A DNA stretch of 5,392 nt from Gammaproteobacteria bacterium (GTDB taxonomy: Bacteria > Pseudomonadota > Gammaproteobacteria > S012-40): positions 1 to 5,392 of the forward strand of contig JAOUGF010000187.1 of NCBI GenBank assembly GCA_029857925.1. The letters run 5' to 3'. Positions 1 through 5,392 of the stretch are shown in pieces; positions within the stretch are counted from its first letter, which is position 1, and each line of letters opens with the position of its first letter. The notes under the pieces were generated by a model, which made no database searches, was not told the DNA's origin, and saw only the letters and a list, made by a program, of their open reading frames with translations. The translations under genes and the position numbers were made by a program.

Positions 1-1368
1 GGCAAAGGTTTCAAACAATCCGCTGGCAGGGCGCGCATCGGCACCCTGGCGTTGTGCCGCAGTGGTGCCGATGGGACCGTCTTCACTCATTTCTGCGCGT
101 TTTTGCAGGGCCTCGTACGCCGATTCCCGGTCTATGAGTTTTTCATAGTGTCCATACACGACAGAAGATTTGATAACCTGTGTGCGTTCTGCGACGGCCA
201 AGGCAGCCAATTGACTACGCGGTGGATGAATCCAGGCACGCTCCACCATCGTGGGAGTACCCTTTTCGTCTAACAGAGATACCAGTGCCTCTCCCACGCC
301 GAGTTCCATGATAACACCGCTGACATTCAATTTTGGATTGGCGCGGAACGTCTCTGCGGCAGCGCGCACGGCTTTTTGATCCTTGGGCGTAAACGCGCGC
401 AACGCATGTTGCACACGATTGCCCAATTGACCCAGCACGGCCTCGGGGATGTCCAGGGGGTTTTGCGTTACAAAATAGATTCCGACGCCTTTGGAACGAA
501 TTAAGCGTACAACTTGTTCGATTTTTTCCAGCAACGCCTTAGGGGCATCAGAAAATAACAAATGGGCCTCGTCGAAAAAAAACACCAATTTTGGTTTTTC
601 TTGATCTCCCACTTCGGGCAGGCACTCAAATAATTCTGCAAGCATCCACAACAAAAATGTCGCATACAATTTCGGTGATAGCATTAGCTTGTCGGCAGCC
701 AACACGTTGATGACACCGTTGCCCTGTGCATCGGTCTGCAGCAAGTCTTCGAGATTCAGCGCGGGTTCACCAAAAAACAAATCACCGCCCTGGTCATCCA
801 ATGCGATCAAACCGCGTTGGATCGCACCGATACTGGCTGTGGAAATATTGCCGAATTCAGTTTTGAAGTCTGCCGCATTGTCACCCACGTATTGCACCAT
901 GGCGCGCAAGTCTTTCATATCCAGCAGTAATAAGCCGTGTTCATCAGCGATCTTAAACACCAGCGTCAGTACGCCGGTTTGTGTGTCGTTGAGAGCGAGC
1001 AAGCGCGCGAGCAACAACGGCCCCATTTCAGATACGGTGCAGCGTACGGGATGGCCCTGCGCGCCAAACACATCCCAAAAGGTGACGGGCGCGGCAGTGT
1101 ATGAAAAATCATCTAACGCGATATCCGCGATACGTTGAGTAATCTTGGGCGAGGGGGTACCAGGTTTTGCCAAACCGGAGAGATCGCCTTTTACATCTGC
1201 CATGAATACCGGTACACCCGCACGACTGAATGCCTCCGCGAGTACCCGCAAGGTCACGGTTTTGCCTGTACCTGTCGCCCCCGCGATCAGGCCGTGGCGA
1301 TTAGCCATCGCCGGAAGGATCCCAAGTGGATGTGTGCTAGTTGCAAAATAGAGTGGGGCAGTGGCCAT
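1..1368 (-). CDS. YjgR-like DUF853 / HerA-FtsK superfamily ATPase (3' end outside window)
   Basis: The minus strand reads as one open frame of 456 codons from the ATG at 1366-1368 to the window edge, with no stop, so the C-terminus (roughly 40-60 residues by comparison with ~500-residue relatives) is missing. The N-terminus (MATAPLYFATS, then LPAMANRHGLIAGATGTGKT) matches the conserved start of E. coli YjgR as I remember it. Walker A is GATGTGKT at residues 30-37. VFMADVKGDLSG follows at about 54-65. The Walker B stretch FFFDEAH ends at His269 (Asp266-Glu267), and a TQNP motif at 301-304 is the likely sensor element. The family is a cytosolic P-loop ATPase related to the HerA/FtsK DNA pumps; its substrate and role are not established. 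The start is supported by family alignment; the ribosome site is weak (GGAT about 4 bases upstream). The frame stays open upstream to another ATG near 1453, but that would add residues unlike the family. It is transcribed away from the other genes here. Confidence 0.95.
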   Translation of the reverse strand, partial: MATAPLYFATSTHPLGILPAMANRHGLIAGATGTGKTVTLRVLAEAFSRAGVPVFMADVKGDLSGLAKPGTPSPKITQRIADIALDDFSYTAAPVTFWDVFGAQGHPVRCTVSEMGPLLLARLLALNDTQTGVLTLVFKIADEHGLLLLDMKDLRAMVQYVGDNAADFKTEFGNISTASIGAIQRGLIALDDQGGDLFFGEPALNLEDLLQTDAQGNGVINVLAADKLMLSPKLYATFLLWMLAELFECLPEVGDQEKPKLVFFFDEAHLLFSDAPKALLEKIEQVVRLIRSKGVGIYFVTQNPLDIPEAVLGQLGNRVQHALRAFTPKDQKAVRAAAETFRANPKLNVSGVIMELGVGEALVSLLDEKGTPTMVERAWIHPPRSQLAALAVAERTQVIKSSVVYGHYEKLIDRESAYEALQKRAEMSEDGPIGTTAAQRQGADARPASGLFETFA

Positions 1369-1406
1369 AAAATCCGGGCGTATCCAAATGTGAAATGAAG
1401 TATGGC

Positions 1407-1435
1407 AATATAATCGAATATCTGAAAATCGACAA
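1407..1435 (-). promoter_or_regulatory. Putative sigma-70 promoter of the YjgR-like gene
   Basis: Read on the minus strand, TTGTCG (1435-1430) and TATATT (1412-1407) are separated by exactly 17 bases. The -35 box matches the consensus at four of six positions and the -10 box at five of six. Transcription would start near 1400, giving a leader of about 32 bases before the ATG at 1368. The -35 box lies inside the left arm of a dyad (1432-1447), so a repressor or activator could act there. This is pattern matching only. Confidence 0.5.
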
Positions 1436-1462
1436 TCGGGCGATTGTATGGACATCCATACA
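1432..1462. promoter_or_regulatory. Two abutting dyad-symmetric sequences, possible operators
   Basis: The first dyad is ACAATCG-GG-CGATTGT at 1432-1447 (perfect 7-bp arms, 2-base centre). The second is TGTATGG-ACAT-CCATACA at 1445-1462 (perfect 7-bp arms, 4-base centre), overlapping the first by three bases. The first overlaps the -35 box of the putative promoter of the YjgR-like gene. The size and spacing suit a dimeric helix-turn-helix regulator, but I recognise no known operator consensus. The alternative is a small RNA hairpin or chance. Confidence 0.35.
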
Positions 1463-1493
1463 TGGCATTGTCGCGGATTACCCATAGGGTGAC

Positions 1494-1652
1494 CTAGCAG
1501 CTTGTGGCAACTAGGACAGATATACTGCGGAATTGGCGATATTTTCCGATCCTTTTCATTAAATACCGACGGCTATTCTCCGCAAACGATTGGAAAATCT
1601 GCCTCTAGTGGCGTTCCCTCGCTACGATCTCCTAAGCCCCACAAGCTGCTAG
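1494..1652. repeat. Long imperfect hairpin with perfect 14-bp terminal inverted repeat
   Basis: CTAGCAGCTTGTGG at 1494-1507 is the exact reverse complement of CCACAAGCTGCTAG at 1639-1652. Pairing continues inward in register: 1511-1516 with 1630-1636 (one bulged base), 1519-1521 with 1627-1629, 1527-1532 with 1614-1622 (three bulged bases), 1535-1537 with 1601-1603, and 1541-1551 with 1588-1598 (11 bp, one G-T). This leaves a terminal loop of about 36 bases (1552-1587). I count about 44 base pairs in 159 bases by hand. I see no target-site duplication at the ends (GAC on the left, CGA on the right). It could be a non-coding RNA gene, a MITE-like palindromic element that has decayed, or a processed leader; the strand is unknown. 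I do not recognise the sequence. Confidence 0.6.
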
Positions 1653-1700
1653 CGAAAGCGATCACCACATTGATCGTTCATAATAGATCGCTAATCGCTA
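1650..1700. repeat. Competing hairpins and a tandem heptamer next to the long hairpin
   Basis: AGCGATC at 1657-1663 pairs perfectly with GATCGCT at 1686-1692, and TAGCGA at 1650-1655 pairs with TCGCTA at 1695-1700. Together they form a 13-bp stem with a small internal loop (one base against two). A second, mutually exclusive hairpin pairs 1657-1664 with 1671-1678 (8 bp including one G-T, 6-base loop). ATCGCTA occurs twice in tandem at 1687-1700. The outer stem shares bases 1650-1652 with the base of the long hairpin, so the two folds compete slightly. Confidence 0.45.
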
Positions 1701-1753
1701 AAGGGTATCTGGATTTAAACGGCAGCGCAATCTACGGTGCACTTGCTACACCA

Positions 1754-1787
1754 GGATTACGGGGGTCACAAGCTGGTGGTGTAATCC
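1754..1787. repeat. 7-bp inverted repeat GGATTAC/GTAATCC
   Basis: GGATTAC at 1754-1760 is the exact reverse complement of GTAATCC at 1781-1787, around a 20-base loop. The loop contains CACAAGCTG (1767-1775), the same nonamer found in the right arm of the long hairpin at 1640-1648 and, inverted, in its left arm at 1498-1506. The repeat overlaps the next hairpin by a few bases, so the two cannot form fully together. Confidence 0.4.
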
Positions 1788-1816
1788 AACTATCGCCTTA
1801 CGGACGATAGTTGGGT
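1784..1816. repeat. Perfect 10-bp stem-loop, 12 bp with wobble
   Basis: CCAACTATCG at 1786-1795 is the exact reverse complement of CGATAGTTGG at 1805-1814, with a 9-base loop (1796-1804). One G-T pair and one A-T pair extend the stem to 1784-1816. No T-run follows on either strand, so it is not a typical intrinsic terminator. It closes the structured block, and it could be the 3' end of a structured RNA, a protein binding site or part of a mobile palindrome. Confidence 0.55.
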
Positions 1817-1834
1817 GAGTCGAGCAATAAAGCA

Positions 1835-1863
1835 TTGACGGGGAATATTACTTTAAGTATGGT
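1835..1863 (+). promoter_or_regulatory. Candidate distal promoter toward the DsrE-like gene
   Basis: TTGACG (1835-1840) and TATGGT (1858-1863) are separated by 17 bases. The -35 box matches at five of six positions and the -10 box at four of six. A transcript from here would carry a leader of about 170 bases before the ATG at 2039. It is weaker evidence than the proximal candidate at 1972-2000, and it could also be chance. Confidence 0.3.
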
Positions 1864-1971
1864 GTCACGAGTCAGGTCAGATCGGATACCCGTGTTTCAG
1901 GCCGGTTTATGAATGCAAAGTCAGTAATTTAAAAAGTTATTAATATTCCTTAAATTTTTGAATTGCTATGC

Positions 1972-2000
1972 TTGAGTGGCCATTTTGGGTAGGATAAGAT
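1972..2000 (+). promoter_or_regulatory. Candidate proximal promoter of the DsrE-like gene
   Basis: TTGAGT (1972-1977) and TAAGAT (1995-2000) are separated by 17 bases, each box matching the consensus at four of six positions. An AT-rich stretch just upstream includes the inverted pair AATTTAA (1926-1932) and TTAAATT (1950-1956), which could serve as an UP element or binding site. The transcript would start near 2007, in the T-run, with a leader of about 32 bases. Confidence 0.4.
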
Positions 2001-2026
2001 AGTTTTTTTTCAAATGTTAACTCGCT

Positions 2027-2034
2027 GGAGGGGG
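2027..2034 (+). promoter_or_regulatory. Strong Shine-Dalgarno site of the DsrE-like gene
   Basis: GGAGGGGG ends four bases before the ATG at 2039. Its GGAGG core (2027-2031) lies seven bases from the start codon, an optimal spacing. It is the strongest ribosome site in the window and fixes the start ahead of the signal peptide. Confidence 0.8.
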
Positions 2035-2038
2035 TACT

Positions 2039-2488
2039 ATGCGTAAGTCTATGATGCGTTTGGCAATTGCGGTGGCAATGACGGTTCCTATGTCGGTCGC
2101 CATGGCGGCGGGTAAGGTGCACAATTTGTTGCTGCAGATTAATGATAACGACGAAGCCCGTATGCAGTTGACGCTGAACAACGCGGCTAATGTGATGAAG
2201 GTCTACCAAGATAAGGGCGAAGAAGTGCATATCGACATCGTCGCCTATGGCCCGGGCCTGAATTTCTTGCGTGAGGACAAGGCCTCCGATGAGATCAAGA
2301 CCCGTATTAAGAGCATGAAGCAGAGTTTTGAGACGGTCTCCTTTATTGCCTGCGGAAATACAAAAACAAACATGGAGAAGAAAGAAGGCAAGGAAGTGAA
2401 ACTGATCGAACAGGCGAAATTGGTTCCCGCCGGTGTAGTACACATCATGGAGCATGAAGAAGCGGGTTGGAGCTATGTCCGTCCCTAA
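2039..2488 (+). CDS. Exported DsrE-family protein
   Basis: This encodes 149 residues. Residues 1-23 form a signal peptide: basic MRKSMMR, a hydrophobic core, and an AMA cleavage site before Ala24, so the mature protein (about 126 residues) should be periplasmic. The mature part fits the DsrE/DsrF-like alpha/beta fold: LLLQINDNDEARMQLTLNNA near the start, HIDIVAYGPGLNFL at about 64-77, SFIACGNT at 101-108, AKLVPAGVVHIME, and a GWSYVRP end typical of this family. Cys105, the only cysteine, sits where family members often carry a conserved cysteine. DsrE proteins handle protein-bound sulfur in sulfur-oxidising bacteria and in tRNA thiolation (TusBCD), but the small secreted members have no settled function, so I give no pathway. 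It has its own promoter candidates and a following terminator, so it is probably monocistronic. Confidence 0.88.
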   Translation: MRKSMMRLAIAVAMTVPMSVAMAAGKVHNLLLQINDNDEARMQLTLNNAANVMKVYQDKGEEVHIDIVAYGPGLNFLREDKASDEIKTRIKSMKQSFETVSFIACGNTKTNMEKKEGKEVKLIEQAKLVPAGVVHIMEHEEAGWSYVRP

Positions 2489-2504
2489 TCGTTGACGCGT
2501 AATT

Positions 2505-2517
2505 GCGCACTGTGCGC
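2505..2517. repeat. Small perfect palindrome GCGCAC-T-GTGCGC
   Basis: Six-base perfect arms surround a single T, 17 bases after the DsrE-like stop codon and ahead of the terminator. With a one-base centre it is too tight for a stable RNA loop unless pairs open, so as DNA it could be a protein site, or it could be chance in GC-rich sequence. Confidence 0.25.
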
Positions 2518-2563
2518 CGTAGGGCGACGGTGTACAAGGGCGTGTAATAGGGTTAAAAGGGGG

Positions 2564-2600
2564 GGCCCTGTCGCGCAAGCGATAGGGCCTTTCTATTTAT
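2564..2600 (+). terminator. Intrinsic terminator after the DsrE-like gene
   Basis: GGCCCTGTCGC (2564-2574) pairs with GCGATAGGGCC (2579-2589) over 11 bp, including one G-T pair. The loop is GCAA, a stable GNRA-type tetraloop. A T-rich tail TTTCTATTTAT (2590-2600) follows. The orientation fits termination of the plus-strand DsrE-like transcript. It stands directly before msrA, so it may also act as a partial terminator within a read-through transcript. Confidence 0.8.
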
Positions 2601-2605
2601 ATTCC

Positions 2606-2612
2606 AAGAGGT
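2606..2612 (+). promoter_or_regulatory. Ribosome binding site deciding the GTG start of msrA
   Basis: AAGAGGT is placed seven bases (from AGAGG) before GTG at 2619. The next in-frame ATG (residue 16) lacks such a site, and residues 1-15 resemble the N-terminal lead-in of long MsrA proteins, so GTG is preferred. Confidence 0.7.
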
Positions 2613-2618
2613 TAGACT

Positions 2619-3299
2619 GTGGATTTTACGCAGTATATCGCGCAAAAAATACACCAAACTCGTATGATAGCGCCGCATGAGGCCTTGCCAGGGCGCGCGC
2701 AGCCTTCCTTTGTCCTATATGAACCACACGCCATTTTTCGTGATCGCGCGTTAACACCACCCTATCCGAAAAAATTGGCATTGGCGATGTTTGGCATGGG
2801 TTGTTTTTGGGGCGCGGAGAAATGTTTCTGGAATATCCCAGGGGTCTACGTCACCGCAGTGGGATATGCCGCCGGTTATACACCCCACCCAACGTATGAA
2901 GAGGTCTGCACTGGCTACACCGGGCATAACGAAGTGGTGCGTGTCGTATATAATCCCACGCAAGTGCGATATCAAGACCTGTTAAAGGTCTTCTGGGAGG
3001 CGCACAATCCCACTCAAGGTTTTCGCCAAGGCAACGATGTAGGCACACAATATCGCTCCGGAATCTACGTTTATACCGTTAAACAACGGCGTGCGGCAAT
3101 CGCCAGTATGCGTAACTATCAGAAGGCGCTAACTAAACACGGTCAAGGGAAGATCACCACGGAGGTGATAGACGCCCCCGTATTCTATTTTGCGGAACAA
3201 TATCATCAGCAATATTTAGTAAAAAATCCTCGCGGCTATTGTGGGCTAGGTGGGTTAGATGTTGAACTAACGTTGCGGGGAAAAACAACCTCAAAATGA
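2619..3299 (+). CDS. msrA: Peptide-methionine (S)-S-oxide reductase MsrA
   Basis: This is a 226-residue protein that reduces methionine-S-sulfoxide, free or in proteins, to methionine using thioredoxin; it has no signal peptide and should be cytosolic. The catalytic motif GCFWGAE holds the nucleophile Cys62. Downstream come GYTPHPTYEEVCTGYTGHNEVVRVVY (about 86-111), then FWEAHNPTQG and GNDVGTQYRS (138-147). The C-terminal NPRGYCGLGG carries the resolving Cys208, equivalent to E. coli Cys198. The long N-terminal extension (HEALPGR at about 20-26) is shared with the ~212-residue E. coli type. The E. coli protein has a second recycling cysteine eight residues further on (GVCL); here that position is Glu216, so a single resolving cysteine is likely. 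The start is GTG, and the stop overlaps the hrpB start. No promoter is visible between it and the preceding terminator. Confidence 0.97.
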   Translation: MDFTQYIAQKIHQTRMIAPHEALPGRAQPSFVLYEPHAIFRDRALTPPYPKKLALAMFGMGCFWGAEKCFWNIPGVYVTAVGYAAGYTPHPTYEEVCTGYTGHNEVVRVVYNPTQVRYQDLLKVFWEAHNPTQGFRQGNDVGTQYRSGIYVYTVKQRRAAIASMRNYQKALTKHGQGKITTEVIDAPVFYFAEQYHQQYLVKNPRGYCGLGGLDVELTLRGKTTSK

Positions 3300-5392
3300 A
3301 ATTTTCGTTGCCTATCGAGCACGTCCTTCCGCAGATACTCGAATCTTTAACGCAACACCCTAATTTGGTGATCCAAGCGCCACCTGGTGCGGGTAAAACC
3401 ACTGCGGTTCCTTTGGCATTACTGGACGCCGCATGGTGTGCACAACAGCGCATCATCATGTTGGAACCCAGGCGCCTGGCAGCGCGCGCCGCCGCCGCAC
3501 GTATGGCGGAGATGTTGGGTGAGGAGGTGGGTCAGACCGTGGGCTACCGTGTGCGCTTGGATAAAAAAATCAGTGCGCGCACCCGCGTAGAGGTGGTAAC
3601 GGAAGGCATGTTGACTCGATTGATGCAGGATGATCCTGCATTGGAAGGGGTCGCGGTGGTGATCTTTGATGAATTCCACGAACGCCATCTGCACTCCGAT
3701 TTGGGTTTGGCGTTGTGTTTGGATGTGCAAACCAATTTGCGTGAGGATTTGCGGTTGATCGCGATGTCGGCGACGTTGGACGCACAACCGGTGGCGCGCT
3801 TGATGAATGACGCGCCCATCGTTTCCAGTGAAGGACGTGCCTTTCCCGTCGAAGTTCGTTACACCGACGCGCAGATTTCCGATACTAAAGTGGACGCGGC
3901 GATGGTTCACTGCGTGGTGCATGCGTTACAAAATACGCAGGGCGACGTGCTGGCGTTTTTGCCGGGTGTGCGCGAGATCCAGCGTGTAGAAGCGGCACTA
4001 AAAACGCGAAATGAGTGTCACGATATGCGGATAGCGCCGTTATACGGCGACCTTAGCAAGGCACAGCAAGATCAAGCCATACGCCCTGCGAGTGACGGCA
4101 AACGCCGCATTGTACTCGCCACCAATATTGCGGAGACCAGTCTCACCATCGAGGGCGTGGCAGTCGTAGTAGATGCAGGGCTCGCTCGAAAATTGACATT
4201 TGATACTAACAGCGCGATGTCTCGTCTTATCACCACACGCATCTCGCAGGCCTCCAGCGTACAACGCGCGGGGCGCGCAGGGCGGCTAGGCCCAGGTGTG
4301 TGTTATCGCTTGTGGTCAGCGGAAGCTCAACAACGTCTGTTACCTTTCAGTGCTCCGGAAATCCTCGAGGTTGATCTTGCCCCTTTGATGTTAGAACTCG
4401 CACAATGGGGTGTGCAAGACCCTGATCGTCTGCGTTGGTTAACGCCGCCACCCAGCGCAAATGTGGCGCAAGCGCGGGATTTGCTGACGGAACTAAACGC
4501 AATCGACAAAAACGGGCATATCACTGCGCACGGTCGCGCGATGCATCGCTTAGGGTTCCATCCACGGCTTGCCCATATGATGTTGCAAGGCAAGGCATTG
4601 GGTGTGGGCTATCTTGCCTGTGAGCTGGCAGCCCTACTCAGCGAACGCGATATTTTACGCGGCCCGACCGCAACGAAAGACTGCGATATTCGTACACGTC
4701 TAATGATTTGGCGCGCAACAGTGAACAGGTCGAATTCAGCGGGCGTTCGCGATACGAATGTGGATAGATACTTGTGCAATCAGATCAAAGATCAAGCGGA
4801 ACGCTGGGCACAGCATTTGGGTGTGACCCGTCAACAAGGGGAAGATACGCATTTTCTGGGCATACTCGTGGCCCATGCCTACCCAGATCGTGTCGCGCAA
4901 CGCCGAGGAGGGGTTGAACCACGATATCTGGTGGCGAACGGTCGCGGTGCGACGTTTGTAAGACCCGAGAGCTTGGCCCAAGAAAATTTAATCGCGATCG
5001 CGCAATTGGACGCAGGTCAACGCGAGGCAAGTATATTTCTCGCGGCTGAACTCGAAACAGACGCATTTTTCTCCGCGTTCGCACCCCACATTATCTGTAG
5101 CGACCACGTGGAATGGAACGAACGATTAAACACGGTGCAGGCTAAACGTGTATGGCGTTACAAGGCCCTGAGCCTACGTGAACAGCCGCTTGCAGAGGTG
5201 CCCGCCGAACTTCGCTTTCAAGCGCTCATTGAAGGGGTGCGCAGCAGAGGGGTTGCGCAATTGCCTTGGAGTCCATCATTACGCGAATGGCAAGCGCGCG
5301 TCATGCTGCTCAAGCGCAGTGCATACGTGTTACGTGACGAGCCTGCGGAATGGCCAGATGTAAGTGACACTGCATTGGCCGCACAGCTTGAG
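3296..5392 (+). CDS. hrpB: ATP-dependent helicase HrpB (3' end outside window)
   Basis: The frame runs from the ATG at 3296 for 699 codons without a stop to the window edge; relatives have just over 800 residues, so about 110-120 are missing. It is a DEAH/RHA-family superfamily 2 RNA helicase. Motifs in order are APPGAGKTT (28-36, motif I), EPRRLAAR (57-64, Ia), TEGML (101-105, Ib), DEFH (124-127, motif II in the HrpB-specific form DEFHER), SAT (157-159, III), TNIAETSLTIEGV (276-288, V) and QRAGRAGR (323-330, VI). A winged-helix/HA2-like region follows from about 350, and the HrpB-specific C-terminal domain begins near LPWSPSLREWQAR (656 on). The ATG overlaps the msrA stop as ATGA. The nearest purine run (GGGGAA, about 3277-3282) is far upstream, so translation probably depends on ribosomes finishing msrA. 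The family's physiological substrate is uncertain. Confidence 0.96.
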   Translation, partial: MKFSLPIEHVLPQILESLTQHPNLVIQAPPGAGKTTAVPLALLDAAWCAQQRIIMLEPRRLAARAAAARMAEMLGEEVGQTVGYRVRLDKKISARTRVEVVTEGMLTRLMQDDPALEGVAVVIFDEFHERHLHSDLGLALCLDVQTNLREDLRLIAMSATLDAQPVARLMNDAPIVSSEGRAFPVEVRYTDAQISDTKVDAAMVHCVVHALQNTQGDVLAFLPGVREIQRVEAALKTRNECHDMRIAPLYGDLSKAQQDQAIRPASDGKRRIVLATNIAETSLTIEGVAVVVDAGLARKLTFDTNSAMSRLITTRISQASSVQRAGRAGRLGPGVCYRLWSAEAQQRLLPFSAPEILEVDLAPLMLELAQWGVQDPDRLRWLTPPPSANVAQARDLLTELNAIDKNGHITAHGRAMHRLGFHPRLAHMMLQGKALGVGYLACELAALLSERDILRGPTATKDCDIRTRLMIWRATVNRSNSAGVRDTNVDRYLCNQIKDQAERWAQHLGVTRQQGEDTHFLGILVAHAYPDRVAQRRGGVEPRYLVANGRGATFVRPESLAQENLIAIAQLDAGQREASIFLAAELETDAFFSAFAPHIICSDHVEWNERLNTVQAKRVWRYKALSLREQPLAEVPAELRFQALIEGVRSRGVAQLPWSPSLREWQARVMLLKRSAYVLRDEPAEWPDVSDTALAAQLE

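Larger units (their letters stand above)
1369..2038. other. Long divergent intergenic region without a convincing gene
   Basis: This stretch of about 670 bases separates the divergent YjgR-like and DsrE-like genes. It holds promoter candidates at both ends, an inverted-repeat-rich core at 1494-1816, and an AT-rich segment at about 1921-1960. The only sizeable open frame (1502-1810, plus, TTG start, 102 codons) has no ribosome site and no family resemblance, and it coincides with the palindromic core, so I do not call it. I found no tRNA cloverleaf, and no tmRNA, RNase P or 4.5S RNA signature by eye. A similar search for the enterobacterial 6S RNA sequence found nothing. Confidence 0.7.

Noticed and set aside
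689..1138. 149-codon plus-strand frame (and shorter frames at 52-273 and 1135-1398)
   Set aside because: They lie antisense within the YjgR-like ATPase gene, whose minus-strand translation matches its family throughout.
1494..1652. 6S RNA gene or retron msr-msd
   Set aside because: The size and long hairpin recall 6S RNA, but the sequence does not resemble the enterobacterial one by eye and the neighbours (not zapA or ygfA) do not fit. A retron would need a reverse transcriptase gene, and none is present.
1502..1810. 102-codon plus-strand open frame in the intergenic region
   Set aside because: TTG start without a ribosome site, no family resemblance, and complete overlap with the inverted-repeat block, whose constraints explain the sequence better.
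1784..1816. Integron attC site
   Set aside because: The core-site patterns match, but 33 bases is well below the usual attC length, the extra-helical bases are absent, and there is no integrase or cassette array in the window.
1940..2578. 212-codon minus-strand open frame opposite the DsrE-like gene
   Set aside because: It is longer than the gene it opposes but has histidine-rich, low-complexity composition typical of antisense frames, no recognisable domain, and it runs through the terminator and promoter of the plus-strand gene.
3419..3922. 167-codon minus-strand frame inside hrpB, and smaller frames nearby
   Set aside because: Shadows of hrpB; the plus-strand frame carries all helicase motifs in order.
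1..5392. Defence island or mobile-element cargo built around the HerA-like ATPase
   Set aside because: The ATPase belongs to the YjgR housekeeping-type family rather than the HerA of Sir2/DUF4297 defence pairs, and its neighbours are ordinary chromosomal genes with no nuclease, integrase or transposase.

Overview
The window looks like chromosomal DNA of a gammaproteobacterium. The evidence is gene content: a YjgR-type (DUF853/HerA-FtsK superfamily) ATPase that closely matches my recollection of the E. coli protein, an MsrA of the E. coli-like long type, and an HrpB DEAH-box helicase. The base composition is balanced, and the genes show no obvious compositional break. I cannot name the genus. 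The exported DsrE-family protein would fit an organism with sulfur metabolism, but it does not prove one. I see no phage, transposase, CRISPR, tRNA or rRNA signature.

Layout. (1) 1-1368, minus strand: 456 residues of a YjgR-like ATPase whose C-terminus lies beyond the left edge. A promoter-like sequence (1407-1435) sits just upstream, with two adjacent dyad-symmetric sequences over its -35 side (1432-1462). (2) 1369-2038: a divergent intergenic region of about 670 bases without a convincing gene. Its centre (1494-1816) is unusually rich in inverted repeats: a long imperfect hairpin spanning 1494-1652 with a perfect 14-bp base, then a cluster of smaller hairpins ending in a perfect 10-bp stem at 1786-1814. 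(3) 2039-2488, plus strand: a small periplasmic DsrE-family protein with its own promoter candidates and a strong ribosome binding site, followed by a hairpin/T-tract terminator (2564-2600). (4) 2619-3299: msrA, starting at GTG. (5) 3296-5392: hrpB, overlapping the msrA stop codon by ATGA and running off the right edge after 699 residues.

How they fit together. msrA and hrpB are a translationally coupled pair. msrA repairs oxidised methionine and hrpB is an RNA helicase of uncertain role; no shared pathway is implied. The DsrE-like gene looks monocistronic, but its terminator ends only 18 bases before the msrA start and I see no promoter in between. Either msrA-hrpB depends on read-through from the DsrE-like gene, or it has a promoter I cannot recognise. 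The coding genes are ordinary. The part that earns a second look is the structured intergenic region, which could be a non-coding RNA gene or a decayed palindromic (MITE-like) element.
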